Of a stretch of 64,000 nucleotides of DNA, positions 49,781 through 63,599 are shown piece by piece. Under the pieces are notes generated by a model. It was not told the DNA's origin and did no database searches. It saw nothing but the letters and a program-made list of their open reading frames with translations. This DNA comes from Halocaridina rubra (taxonomy: Eukaryota; Arthropoda; Malacostraca; Decapoda; Atyidae). A program made the position numbers and the translations under genes. The first letter of the stretch is position 1. Every line of letters begins with the position of its first letter. The DNA is taken from NCBI GenBank assembly GCA_037179515.1, contig JAXCGZ010005673.1:87501-151500 (forward strand), written 5' to 3'.

Positions 49781-52700
49781 GTAGGTATTATGGCTTTAAT
49801 ATATATATATTACCATCTTATTCATATATGAATTTACAGTGCAACCGGATGCCATCTCTCCTTTAAAATATTTAAAGTTGAAATCGGAGTTTTGTTTCTT
49901 GGCTAACTTGATAGGCCGAGTGAGTACACCACTGGATATTTTGAGGTCTTGGTAGGAGTAATACCTTTATGAGCACTGTCTGTATATTAAACATTATCGT
50001 CAGGCTATTTTATTATAATTCCTAGAAAAAGCTTAGCTTGGAGTAATTGACCGGTTGTCCTATTTCTACCGGTCACATGTGAAGGGGTGTCAAATGGAGG
50101 AAAACAGTTTTGATTTTATCCATTAAATAAAAATAAATGTACACTATGAAGTTTGTTTATATGCTTACGATATCCAAGCTTGAGAGGCGAGATTATGTTC
50201 AACTCCCTACCTGATATGTAAGCTTATTCCATTTTTTTTCTCGGGAGTCGGCTCAAATTTCGTACCTGTCATTTTTATTCGTATGGTGGAATACAGGATG
50301 TGCAGGAAGAAAGCCGCTCTATACATAATTTTTCTTTAAAAGTGTTCCATAATGCTGCCGTACCTGTCGGCTGCGAGGTGCACAGAGAAGAGAATACTAA
50401 CATACTTGCTTTTGGTTTGCCTGCAGCTGGCTCGATCTTGCCTTTCGTTTTTTTTAGAATATACAGTAGGTCCTGTTAACCCGTTTTTAAAATTGCGTTC
50501 CTGTAAACGATATGTATCTAGTATTTCTATGAATGTAGCAACTTTGTAAAGAAGCCTAACCCAAATGAAGATTTTTAAGATGCTAAGTGCATGAAAATAT
50601 TTCAGTGATATTCATGTGCCGTCCTCAGTTATTTTTGTACAAAAAGCTAAAAAATATTGTTGAACATTCGTAAACTAGCAATTAATGTTATGAACTAGAG
50701 GTTATGTTGGCTAAACGTAGCCATACCTAACATGCACCTAACCTCAGACCCAGATGAACCACATATATTACCTGAAATGCCTTTTTTTAAATTGATCCGA
50801 TTTCTGTCTCTACCTTGCATTGCCCAACGACATTAGGTTTAGTGTGAGGAGCCCATGAGTCAGGGGGGGGGGGATGGAATCTGTCATCTCTTGAGTAGAT
50901 ATCAGAATTTTATGCCAGAGCTATGTTTAAGGAGACATTTCTTGGTAATATTCCAGCAGGAGTGTATTTTTTTTATTTTTTTTTTGCCTGTTACTAGGAG
51001 TAGAAGATTCCTATTCGTGTAAGATTCGCTGTTGGACACTTCCATGATCAAAGTGACACGTACTGTTGGTCTTTTACCAATAATGAAATTAGGTAGTTCG
51101 ATTGTATAGCTTTAAAAAAAAATCATGTCATTGCAAAGATTCGCCTAGTGGTGCATTAAACTAGTATTGGAAAAATAACCTGATCAGATTACGTCAGTTT
51201 ACAAAAGTAATATATATACGGAATTAAACTTCTTTTGTTTGTTATTATTATTAGTATTATTATTTATTAGTATACGTAAACTCGTTACAGAACACGTGAT
51301 ATTTATTCAACCCATTTGAAAAGATCGTAGTTTATTCATAATTTTTATTCACCGTAAAGGTAAAAGAAAGAAAAAAGTCGTAGTCTTAATGATTCAGCAG
51401 CCCTCTAAAAAAGCAGGAACTAAGCTTGGTTAAATTATTGCATCTCCTAGATATTTTCTTAGGGTTGGAGGGGAAAAGGGAGGGAGATATTGATGATTTA
51501 ACATAGGCTCTGCCATGCGCAGTGAAGGGCATCTGGAGCCAACCTTTTATGAGATGCTGTTAAGCAATTTCTTGCAAATTCCTATATTGTTCAAATTTTC
51601 ATACATTTTTTTTATAGTTTGACATATTTTTCCCTTTACCCCTCCCTTTATTTAAAGACGTGCACTATATTTTCCCCTTTACCCCCCTCCCGTTATTTAA
51701 AGACGTGCACTACGTAAACACGGAAGTATGACAATTGGGTATTTTAAAGAATGTGTTGTTGTGTTTGCTTGTATTCTTAAAGCGTTGCTGAAGTGTACAA
51801 GAAGCACCGAAGAATAACCATTTTTTTTTCTTTATTTGTGGCTGGCTACTGTTTATTTAGGAAGGTGCATATGTATTTATCATCGCTTTCCGTGTGAATA
51901 TTTTTTTTTACAAGTATACTGTATTGTGGAACACTACTACCATTACTATAATATATGGAATTCCTGGGATGAAAAATGTTTAGGCTTTAGTTTATCCCTA
52001 AGATCTTAAAATTTTTTCCTTGAGTAGCATTTGGCTAAATAAAAAAAAATTATTGTTCCTTAGTTCATGAATTGTAGCTAAGTTTCAATTCATTCTTCAT
52101 AGTTAATTTGTAATTATTTCAGGTATATAGGCGTATCTTGTTACAAGTAGATGTCACATTTAAAATATATTTGTTTATATTTTTTTCCCCAGTAAGATTG
52201 TATTTAAGTATTGGATATCCATTTCTAAAAGTCAGTTAGATAGGACATGTGTCCGTCCCTTTAGCCATATTTGGTTGTCTTGTCTAGTTTTGATTTGTTT
52301 TTGCAAAATTCAATCTCGAAATCATTTGCTCGGTTTTGTATACGGATTGTGGGTTTTAGTACACACGATTTCGAAATAGTTTTTTTTTTTCCTTTGTATT
52401 GAATAGGTTTCGTAATTTATGACAATTTGGCTACGGTAATTGATCTTTTTTTTCCTATGTTAGGCTAACGAAACTCGTCCTTTTTTATTTTCAGCTGAGT
52501 TTGTTGCTTGGATAATGATAATAAAAATAATAAATGTCTAATGATATGTGAAGCATAAGATCATTTGGAATGATTCTTATACAATACCTATAAATCTGAC
52601 CCAAATAATGTGAAAAAAGAAAACCCTAAGATAATCATATACATTAATTACCACTTTTTAACAATTGTTTGGCTTATTGGTGAATATTTATTGGTCGTTT

Positions 52701-53889
52701 GAATAACTAGGTTACTCCTCACTAGATCGCGGTCGCATTGTGTATATATAACATGATGATTACTTTTCAGTCTGCCAACCAGACTTAGTAGATCCGGGTT
52801 GTGTGGATATGGTGTAGCTGTAAAGCGTGTTTCTTTTTTTTTCTTTTTTTGTTAGTAATAAGCAGGATCATATGATATATACTGATTTCAATTCCCTGTG
52901 TGCATGGTGGAGCAGAACTTTAGTGGTAGTGTTTTATTTTTATTTATTATTTCGCTCATGGGTGATTTGTGTGTTTCTCAGAACCCAGAAGTCACAATAG
53001 ACATTATTTTTTCATCGGTTCTGTCGCGGTAAGAAACATTTTAGGAAGTCATTTTGCCAGCCCCCCATTCGAACGCCTTTTAGTCGCCTCATATAGGAGG
53101 ACTTAAAGGGGAGGGGGAGCGATGGGATATCGCCTGAATAGCTGTCGTTTACGAACCTTCACCCCCCCCCCCTCCCGTCCCTACACATTTACCCTGTAAT
53201 ATATGAAGTATTAAAATATGTAAGTGGTCGTAATTTCATGCCATAGTGAGGTGTACATGCGAGAGCTATTCGTTTTAAAAGGCTTCATAAAATGGTTTGT
53301 GGAGGGGTTCAACATAATTCTAGTGTCTTAAAAATCTATACTCGTCAAGGACTGTTTCGCAGTTTAAGCAAACTAAGTGCTCAGATGACCTCGTGTGTGC
53401 TTTTTTTCTCGTTTTTAATTGCTTACTCCGTGTAATTGAGTATTTACCAAGACTTTATGCAGCCTTTGACACTATTTTAGTATTTTAAGCAAAATGTTAT
53501 GACGAAAAACTGCGGGCGATAAAAATTTGCATAAGTAAGGGGAAATTAGTATTTTTACACCGAAAAAATAATTGACAGAAAGTGCTCTATTTACAGTACA
53601 GGACTAAGTGTTTGAAAATTTACTCAGGGAACAAGTTTTAGGAGGTTTTTGGTAAATTTTTTTAACAGTTAGAAATATTTACATATGCTAGGATATGAGT
53701 TCACTACAGTTTTATTGATAACTTATATAAGGATTACTTTTCATCCAGCTCTGCGAGCTTACGTTCCCCCAAATTAGAGCTTATCCAGGTGATTAAATCT
53801 AGCACATAGCATTAGGTCAGGAATCTCAAAGTAAGCCTACTATAGTTTCTAGGCCTAATCATTTCCGAGTATCTAGGTAGTGAGTCATA

Positions 53890-54051
<162 letters not shown>

Positions 54052-56243
54052 GAAAAATCTTTTGACATGAATTCATTTTGCAGCTTGAAGATTTAAAGAT
54101 GGTGATGTTTAAGTATCGACCTCTGGTATCCAATGGTGTACACACACGCTTCTTGCCGGTCTCATTAAATAATATTGCAACGTCATTTGGAATCCTAACT
54201 TATTTTCTTACTAACTTGAATCAGTTTTTTTTCCAGTGCTTTATAAGAATATTTTACCATGTGGCCAAACTTGTATTTTGAATTGTTTTCTTTCAACTAC
54301 ATAGTTTCTAAATAAATGTAGTGTGATCCCAGTAGATCTATAAGCTATGCAGGTTGCTAAGCAGTTGTATGTAAATAGCAACTTATATGTAATTATAGCC
54401 AGTAGTTTGAGCCATAAAATGAGCTTTGCAGATACTTTTGCTAAGAGAGCCTATTTACATATACATGTCATGTACCTATTATCTGTAACCAGAGATCTGG
54501 AATAGGGTCTTTATGGAGCATTGATAAATGTTTAAACTATCAAGGATATAATAATAATCTAAGCATCCAGATTAGAGGTTTCAGCACAGCGAAGGAGAAA
54601 GTGGAATGGTACATGTCTTTATAGCTCTTTACAATAATCACTTTGTTGTCATCTGTAAGATATATATATTTTACTTGGAGAGATTAAGGGTATTTTAATG
54701 CCCAAAGGCTACGGTTTTTAAAAAAAGGAAAACATAGAATAATAATAATCACATGCAGTTAAAAAAAAAATATTAAAATATGACTAATATAGTATGTAGT
54801 AGTCCTTAGTGATAAATACAATTGTGAATTCCCCACAACTAGTTTTTGCATGACCCCTCCCCTTACTACCCCCCCCCTAGCAAACTAAACGAAGGATCTA
54901 CTTCTATATTTAATATACTTAAATGTCCTTTTTTTATTTGTGTTGGTAAATTAATGTGTTGATTAGTGTTGAATAAAAACTGCATGCCTAGTGCGTAGTG
55001 TACCAGTGCGGTTCCAGGGGACTGTGTCCATGAGTTGTTGCTTTTATTTTTTCATGGTTTTCACTCGAATACAAGATTTTTTTCCCCTTGTTAGGGGGAT
55101 GTTGGTACTCTTATTTTTCCTTTAGGAAATAATCTTAAGAGGAATAAATTTTTAGGTGTTAGTCTTATTTTTTTCCTTCCTCTTGAATAGAATACGACAA
55201 ATTGAATTAGGGTTTTGGGTCTTTCTTCCGAGTAGAATATGAAGTGTTGAATCAGTGTTTTGGGTCTTTACATGAATAGACTATGGGAGGTGGAATTTTG
55301 AGTGTTTTGTGTTCCCAAATTTTCTTTAAAATGTGTTTTGGGAGTTTGTTTTGTTTTTCCCAGAAGAGAGAATGTCGAAAGAAATAGACACCGGTCTGGG
55401 TGTTGACTTCTCTATTCACCTTTTTTTTTGGGGGGGGGGAATAATCCTTTTTTTCCCTTGCACGGAAAGTAAAATGTTGAAAGGAATTAGTTTTCTGGAT
55501 GTTTAAAAGACCTAAAATGTTATATTGATATTGGCCATTTTTTTCTTTAAAATTTGAGTTCTTGACAGACATTACAAATCGTCACTTTTTGTCCAGCATA
55601 TTCTTCCTTAATGGGAAATAAAGCTTTGAGTGATTTCTTGGCCTTTTCTTTTTGAATTGAAAAATGGGAATTTCAGGGAATAATATTTTTTTATGGGAAG
55701 CTAACTCCTTAAAAAAATAATAAAAAAGATTGCAAAGGAATTGCTGGAATTCTTATTCTTGAAGAGAAATAAAGATGAGAGAAACTGAAGTTTTAGGGTA
55801 TGTTTTCAATTTATTACACTAGAATGCTTAAATAAGTTAAACCGAATAATAGCTTTCGGGGTGTTGCTACTTTCTCTTCGTAATTCGAATAGATAAATGG
55901 ATATGCAAAGAGAATGAGTTCTCTGCATGTGGGCCCCCTATTAACGCTGAAAACCTTAATAGAAATGAAATGACTAGTATTATTTGTTTTACAACACATT
56001 GGTTGATAGTCTGTATTTTTCCCTTGCTGTAATATAGGCTTTAGTATTTTTGCTGCTTAAAAATGTGTATATTTATTGTTGTATGAGATCCTAATTTTTT
56101 TTATAATAATATTCTGTATGTAGAATTTAGAGAGTTTAGGAATAGGCATATTTTTCACTATAGTAGTAAGTAGACTCATCTCTTGTGAGGAAATAGTTAT
56201 TCTTGCTGACAAATATGTCTCCTTGAGTAATGGGAGGTATCTG

Positions 56244-56245
<2 letters not shown>

Positions 56246-56322
<77 letters not shown>
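56246..56322. repeat. (TA)n microsatellite
   Basis: About 38 TA units. Confidence 0.98.
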
Positions 56323-56323
<1 letters not shown>

Positions 56324-57974
56324 CAGAGTAGTGGTGTTACTAATTGAAGGTACAGGACCTTGCAATTTACATAATAGGATCACTTGAAATGGGGAGTCGA
56401 GCTTTCATATTCTCCTATTTTTAACTGATTAGTATTCCTGTTTCAGTGTAGTGGAGATAGTGTACAGTTTAGTTATACCTTGTTAAATTTAAAATTGTAC
56501 TGTATAGATTTTTCGGCAGTACTTTTAAGTATAGTGTAATTGGGTAGTTTACTTTTCTCCTTTATTAAGCTCTGATATAGTCTCCCACCTTTTTACATCC
56601 ACAAAGCCCTTGTTGATCGTGCAGGCACTCCCCTGGTTTTGCCCTGGTGCAGGTAGAGCCCGGCTGTGTGTGGTGCACTCGCTGTGTCCGCATGCTGTCC
56701 ATGTTCCATGTCACTAGGCGCTTTTGGCACCCATTATTTATTTACATATGGTATCTCTTCTCTAACAGTTTCTTGGAACCTCAAAAAAAATACTATGTTG
56801 TAAAATATATAAATATATATTAAAAAAAAATTCCCCTTGGAAAAAATTGATCATAATTATTCCAATTCCATGTACAACACAAGACGACGGTGAGTACGGT
56901 ATTCCCTCGAAAAAAGAATTAGCTCTTCAAAGAGGGTGTTTTCATTTTTATTTTTTTTAATTTTGTGTTTGCATCGTCAGTCCCTCATATATATACTTAT
57001 ATATACTTTTTTATTTGATTATTCATTTCCTAGAGAAGTATATATATATTTTGGAAGTTTTTGGGGTTTTGCACTTGAAGCGACTACTTCACTTGGGGCC
57101 TCAGGCAATATTTGGACATGTATGGAAAAGATGCCTTGGTTCCTGGTGCTGTAGAGTACAAAATTAGGATTTGGTCCTTTTCATTTCCTTTTTATTTCCA
57201 TTTGGACCAAATGGCTATAGCCCCAGCCATATAATGTACATTTTTTTTAAATGATAACAATCTTTATAGCTTTCGTAATATATGGTTTTTCAAAATAGCT
57301 TTTCCATTAGACACAAATGCTTGCCTTTAGCCTGCATGTATTTATAATTTACGTATTTTTACTGTCTTGTCATTTGTGCGTATTCGTTCTTTGTATCATT
57401 CTTTTCTTGTTCTTCCATTGAAATACATACTTTATTCTTATTTGTTTGTTAGTGTATAGAATACTTTAATAAGTTGTAATTTTACATTTTAAAAGACTTA
57501 TACGTGTTAAAAAAAAACAGGTAGTTTTTCAGGGCATAACTTTTTCATGAACTGAAGGATGAAAGTTAATACTGTATATTTTAAAGTTGCTTCTGAAGCT
57601 ACTACAGATGGTTTATCATTCACCAGTCAATATGTATCTTCATGCAACCAGTCATCAGTTCGTTCTTGTATATATTAACCTAACCTTATAAAATGATTAG
57701 GTAAAGCTCGCCCTTCCTTTTTTACTAAAAAAAAAAATATTAAGACGGCCTTTTAATAAGAAAGTTATCGTTCCTTGTTATCTGATTACTCCCGTGTTTT
57801 CTCAGTTAGGTAATTATATTTAAAAAATAAATGTTATGAGACTTATTGAAATAATCATAAATACCATCAGTGTATATACTAAAACTATTTTTAAGAAAAT
57901 AATCATATAAAAACGGGGTCTTCAGCAAGTAGATATCCATTGATCAGTGTTGACAGATTAATCCTTGAACGATT

Positions 57975-58445
57975 TTTCATTAGGAGAGACCAGGTCCCTG
58001 ACTACTTGTAAGTAGGAGAGATATGCTCCCTGACTACTTGTCATTAGAAGAGATAGTCTCCCTGACTACATGTAATTAAGAGATAGTCTCCCTGACTACA
58101 TGTAATTAAGAGATAGTCTCCCTGACTACTTGTCATTAGAAGAGATAGTCTCCCTGACTACTTGTCAGTAGAAGAGATAGGCACCCTGACTACTTGTCAG
58201 TAGAAGAGATAGTCTCCCTGACTACCTCTCACTACAAGAGATAGTCTCCCTGACTACCTCTCACTACAAGAGGCAATGTCCTTAACTCCTAGTCATTAGG
58301 AGAGGTCTTTTCCCTGACTACGTGTCATTAGGAAAGGTAGTAGCTTGAATACCTGTCTTTAGGAAAGGTCTTTTTCCTATTTGTCATTAGGAGAGGTATT
58401 TCCCTGACTACTGCTTAATAGGAGAGGAAAAATCCCTTACTACTC
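57975..58445. repeat. 29-33-bp minisatellite, about 14 copies
   Basis: Unit: AGAGATAGTCTCCCTGACTA CTTGTCATTAGA, with length variants where TTAGA becomes TTA. The centre (58020-58260) is well conserved and both ends are degenerate (TTAGGAGAGG-type units after 58270). It is the only minisatellite recognised in the right 24 kb. Confidence 0.92.
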
Positions 58446-60019
58446 AACATCAGTAGGATATACTGTAGATCTAAATTTTGACACATTGGAAAAATTATTA
58501 ATATAAAGTCTTTATTAAAGGAGAGACTGGGCATTAAGTAGGCCTCCATTAAAACCGTTTTAACAGAGAGAGTAGTGTAGGTTATGGATGTCAGTAGTTC
58601 ATCTTGCCAACCTTTTTTTTTTATATTTTGCCTTGCCAATATATATGACTTTAAATGTGTAACCTAGTTCTTTGTATGGTCAATGGAAATTTTATCTGAA
58701 TGCTATCAGATTCTGTATTAAAATGAAAGCCCCCGACATAGAGGTTAGCCTTAGGGAAAGCGAGTGTGAATTCTTTCCTAAAAATCCCCCTGAAATTGGA
58801 ACAAGTAAGCAGGTATCTATTCTTGGCCAGCGTATATGTATATAGGGAGAGTGAGTGTTGAGTGTTGCCCGTCCCCACGTGCCCTCCTCCATTCACCTCC
58901 TCCCTTCACGTATAGTACCTCATTCATTTCTTTTAATGCTGTTCTTCATTTCACCGTTGACCTTTTCGCGTAGCTCTTCCTGTTACCCACCCGTCATTTT
59001 GCGACTTTAACCTTCCCCAATGTTCTGACAGCCTATATAGCCATCTTGTTGGGTGGGGATAGGGGGAGGGAATCTCTCTCTTACATTCATGTTTAATTCT
59101 TTATCCATGTATCTGGATAACAGATATAATAATATTCGTAGATACCCCAGAGAATCGTATTATGTTAATCTTTATGTTTGATGAAAAATAACCTTAGAAG
59201 TACCTACTGTTTCTTAAGAATTCCCCAGTAATGCCTACCCGAGATTTTGCTGAAAATTGTATTCTTCAAAACGTGAAACATATAGTTTACACCTCATAAG
59301 CCTCACTGTATATTAGCTTTTTAAATTGTTTTTTGTTTGGTTTCCTTAAGGAGAAATTTTGAACGTATTAAAAATAAACCATGTGGCTCTATTATTAAAA
59401 TGTACTTAAAATTACACACACGCGCCCACTCCACAGAGTTCCAGTCCTGCTGTGAAAGAGAAAGTGATCAGACTGTAAAAAGCCTTGATTTTTTTTAATA
59501 TATATATAAAGGTGTGTAGGTCAAGGGCAAGTATTGTAATGAGAGGAAGAAGCATTTTTATTTTTACATTTCACTTATTTCTTTGTTGTGTATGCACGTG
59601 CCTTGGTAGGACATTTTGATGTCCTTTTCTATGTTTTATTCACCATATCTTTTTTTGTACTTTTTTATCTTCCATTTTCCATGTGTGTTGTTTTTAGTTA
59701 AACGAAGCGATTGTCTTCAGTGCAAACAATATTTTGGACTTTCTTGCATGTTGTTTTTCCACATTATATTTAGTCTTTTCCTTTGTATTTCTTTTTGTCT
59801 TGTGCTTACGTAAGTATTGTGTGCTCGTAAATATATAAACTTAGATATAATAATTATTAGAATTATAAATTAAGATATGTATAAATGAAATGTCAATTTG
59901 TCATTTTAAGTGTTGTAAAGGATTATTTTACAAATATTTTTTTATAAGCTGCAGTCGATGGTTAGATAGAGGGTAAAAGGTGCCTTTTTGACATTTGATG
60001 TATAGAATATATAGGATCT

Positions 60020-60165
60020 TGTAAAGTTGTTACCCCTGAATGCTAACTAATCTCGTGAGTTGTTAGGTTAGGTTAAGTTGGTCAGGCATTAACCCAGCCC
60101 AACAGTTTACTGGTTTTTGGATGCTCTTGAGGGTTACTTATCTTTACAAGATCCAAATTGTATTG
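60020..60165. repeat. Dispersed TTATTCATNTTTACAAG/CCTAACC repeat, copy 5
   Basis: GTTGTTAGGTTAGGTTAAGTTGG, CAACAGTTTACTGG, TGCTCTTGAGGGTTACTTAT, CTTTACAAGATCC. The TTAGG part is in opposite orientation to the other copies while the CTTTACAAGATCC part is in the same, so the piece may be rearranged. Confidence 0.5.
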
Positions 60166-60524
60166 GTGTTATGACAGCTTAGGTCTTTTTTTTTTTTTCA
60201 ATAGTTTGCATTTTCATGTTAAATTATCCTTTGAATAGTCTTGATAATAATATCTCAAGTGATTTTGTTTATTGACACTAAAGTAATACTATAGTGTTTT
60301 GTTTTACTATCACTGTAAAAAGTACATTAAAGATTTATATGTACAATATTTTATCTCTGCATAGATGCAGTGCAGAAGTTTTATTATTATTAATAGCTTT
60401 TTATATGTGAGGAAACACTGTAAACTGGTGTGTATGGTTATATCATTTTTTTTTCCAAATTGGAGTTTCCATTCTTTACTAAAAAATAAGTTGACATTCC
60501 TGTCCAATATTAGCTGATGGACCG

Positions 60525-60630
60525 AATGACATTACCCATGTATGTGACCCATATATGAAACATACATATTTGGCCAGTAGCCGGGATTCAAACGTAGGAC
60601 ACACTGTATCAAGACCTCTGTCTCTTTGAG
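60525..60630 (-). mobile_element. Possible decayed tRNA-headed unit
   Basis: On the minus strand TCAAAGAGACAGAGGTCTTG ATACAGTGTGTCCTACG and TTTGAATCCCGGCTACTGG recall the B-box half of the palindrome units (CCTAGGTTCGAGTCCCGG). Only one strand copy is seen. Confidence 0.35.
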
Positions 60631-61554
60631 ATATGACGTTTTACTTAAGAGTCGTTTGGGGGTGTATTTGGTCTTAATATCTCAAAATGACTAGCTTTAA
60701 TGTTGTTTTGGAAAGTTTGGTAAATATGCTGTTTTTAACTCTCAGCATTTTTAATAGTAATTTAGGTGTTTTTGCCTCATATTACATAATTGGAGGAAGA
60801 TACTCTGGTATAATAAACTCCTTTTTCCCTTGGGTGTTGCAAAGAAGAATGACATTAGTTGTTTAGGAGAGAGGAGGTGGTAGGGGCGGGGTTATGTAGT
60901 GTAGGAGGAGTCTATGCTGAGCAACATTGCAGACGAAAATAGATGCAGTATATACAGTATACAGGAATCTACACATGTGGGTCATAAATTTACTGTAGTT
61001 TGGCCATATACTTTAATGAAAACCACCCGTACAGTTTTTAATGGTGAGTATAAGGGGAAAACATCCTCTAAAACGTTGTTGTTGTTGTTATAATTATTAT
61101 TGTTGATGTTGAGACTACTACCTCATTTTTTGTTACACTCATGGCCACCTTACTAAATTTCCGTAAGGTTGTCATATTGAATAAAAATGTTAATTTTAAT
61201 TTTTGTTCAGCAATGATGATTATTATTATTAGCAGTAGTAGTTGTAGTTTTTTTTTTCCTATTATACCGGTGATCTCGAAATACTGTATGTAATATGCGT
61301 CAGCTATAGGAAAAAAAACCGCACGTGTTTGACATTCCTAGTTCATCGCATTGGAAATTCAACATTTTCAGCACAGTCCGTATTTTGGTAGGATCAGACG
61401 TCAAGTACTTGCTTGTCAATCCAGCTACAGTGATTGGAATCGACTCCGCATAAATAATTTTGAAAGAATATGCAGCTGACATGTACTCGCAAGCCCTTCC
61501 TTCCCATTGGAAAAAAAATCAAAGCCACAAACTTTTTTTTTATTTATTTAATTT

Positions 61555-61690
61555 TGACGTATTTCTATACCTACATCAACACTGAATATTCTTGGATATT
61601 CGTTACACATATTATCCCTTCACATCTGACAAGTCATTACACTCTCCATTTGTTTCTCATTATTTTATGTATTCTTCGTGCCCAGACCTG
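61555..61690. repeat. Duplicated segment, copy 1
   Basis: TTTCTATACCTACATCAACA, CTGAATATTCTTGGATATTCG, CATCTGACAAGTCATTACAC and CTCTCCATTTGTTTCTC match 62624-62740 at roughly 80%. It ends CCCAGACCTGATGAGGGCTG, reminiscent of the LINE 3' UTR phrase near 25435, so both copies may be remnants of a LINE 3' end. Confidence 0.7.
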
Positions 61691-62045
61691 ATGAGGGCTG
61701 TTTTATTTAATTATATATTTGGCCCGTTCTGGTGGCACAACCATAAAAAAAATTAATAACATTCGTGAGTTCATCCCCGTGTAACAATAAATAGTATTAA
61801 ACTTTGGAGTAAAATATTTTAGAAGACGATAAGACATGATCGTCGTGAGTCAGTTCCTGCGGAGTAATAAATAATTTGTATCGGATTTATATGGGGGGGG
61901 GGGGGGAATTCGGTAGTCTTAGCGTACAATTTGAAGTTTGATGAATGAATTTTCGGAAGATTGGGGATCTTAGGGGGGGGAGGCTTAGGGGGTTGCTTAA
62001 ACTAGTGTATTCACAGCTGCCGTTGGTGGGTGACCATATAACGGA

Positions 62046-62048
<3 letters not shown>

Positions 62049-62122
<74 letters not shown>
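62049..62122. repeat. (CT)n microsatellite
   Basis: About 37 CT units. Confidence 0.98.
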
Positions 62123-62126
<4 letters not shown>

Positions 62127-62623
62127 CTATGCGCATTTCTTTGACTAATCCATAAAATGTAGTTTTAGTGTATTTCTTGTCATGGGATTTTGCGTACGTA
62201 GAAATGTATTTTAACTTGTACACATCGTATGTTTTGAATACCCATTGCGGTATAAAGGAGACTAAATTCTTTATCAATAAAAGGTCGCTATTCTCTAGAC
62301 TTGAAGCCAGAGTTTCGTGTTTAGAAGCCCATCCCCCACTGCTTTTATTGTTCCTAAAGACAGGCGCAGAGTTGAACGGGCCTGCTACACCCGTGGCTGG
62401 GATAAACTGTTTAGCGAGAAAAACCTTCGTATGTCCCTTTTATGCTCTGCAAGTATTCCTCGTTCATCACGTATTTAATAGTAAATTTATAGCGTGTAGC
62501 GTGAGGTGGATGTAATACAAAAATTATTTCAACCGCCGTTTGCGATACTACAGGGGTCTTGTGGACTTAAATAGAACTGTTCAGGACAGTTCGATGTTAA
62601 AGTCTTTCTTCTGTTACGGTTCT

Positions 62624-62745
62624 ATTTCTATGCCTACATCAACACCGAATATTTCTGTATATTCGTTTCACATCTCTTACTATCCCTACCCATCTGACAA
62701 GTCACTACCCTCTCCATCTCTGTTTCTATGTCCTTTTTTTCCGGG
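62624..62745. repeat. Duplicated segment, copy 2
   Basis: TTTCTATGCCTACATCAACA, CCGAATATTTCTGTATATTCG, CATCTGACAAGTCACTACCC and CTCTCCATCTCTGTTTCT, in direct orientation about 1.07 kb after copy 1. Confidence 0.7.
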
Positions 62746-63350
62746 CAGTTATATTTTTCCCCGTCCTCGTGTCACTCTTAAAAAATTTCCCAAAGGCTCT
62801 TATAAGTTAACGTATATGGCCCAATAATTGCCTTAAGAGATTGTAGGTAGCGTGGTGCCTTCCAGTTCAAAAAGTTTCATAAATAATTTTGCTATGGAAA
62901 AATTGAGGACAGTCAATGTTAAACATTCCATTTCAAGATGCCCAAAAATATCCCGTTTTAAGGCACAAAGGAATAGTATTCTATTTTTTTTTAAAGCCAA
63001 TAAATGAAAACTTATTTTTTTAAGTAATCGCTATATTACTCATTTGTGAGCCTGATAAATGTTTGTCTTAACAAATCTGAAAAAAAAAACTTCCTTTGTC
63101 GAGCTAGATGGCGTTACATGTCAGTCATATAGTAGGAGGAATTTACGATTCCTTCAAAAGACATTTGAATGTGTGACTTTGTGTATGTACTTGCCTGACT
63201 TACCATCCAAAACGGTTAGGTTTGCTGGGGGAGGGGGTTGGAGAATAGTGGTGAGGGAGGGAGACGCAAGTTGCGATCAGCACCACAGCCACCACCAGCA
63301 ACGTCGCATCGCCAGAGATCAATAACGGAGTTCCCAGTAAACTGTCGTCG

Positions 63351-63352
<2 letters not shown>

Positions 63353-63390
<38 letters not shown>
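63353..63390. repeat. (CT)n microsatellite
   Basis: About 19 CT units, directly after a small GC-rich patch (63240-63345). Confidence 0.97.
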
Positions 63391-63393
<3 letters not shown>

Positions 63394-63541
63394 GCTTCAG
63401 ACTCGGCGATTACTCTACGTATATTTCATAAGATATCCGTTGGTCAGGACCTTTTCCTAGATTGGTTAAATAATCCTTTCAAGTCATAGATGACAGATGT
63501 TATCTTAAACCAGTCACTTTATATGACTGACATTTTAAAAA

Positions 63542-63542
<1 letters not shown>

Positions 63543-63599
<57 letters not shown>
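63543..63599. repeat. Compound (TA)n-(TG)n microsatellite
   Basis: TA (63543-63584) then TG (63583-63599), in phase. Confidence 0.97.

Noticed and set aside
54075..54281. Candidate exon after TTTTGCAG with a 67-codon frame
   Set aside because: The acceptor is good, but the translated sequence is hydrophobic and AT-driven, matches no known domain and lacks a clear donor.
62168..62515. 115-codon plus frame
   Set aside because: No domain recognised. It lies near a microsatellite and the duplicated segment; frames of this size are expected by chance somewhere in 64 kb.
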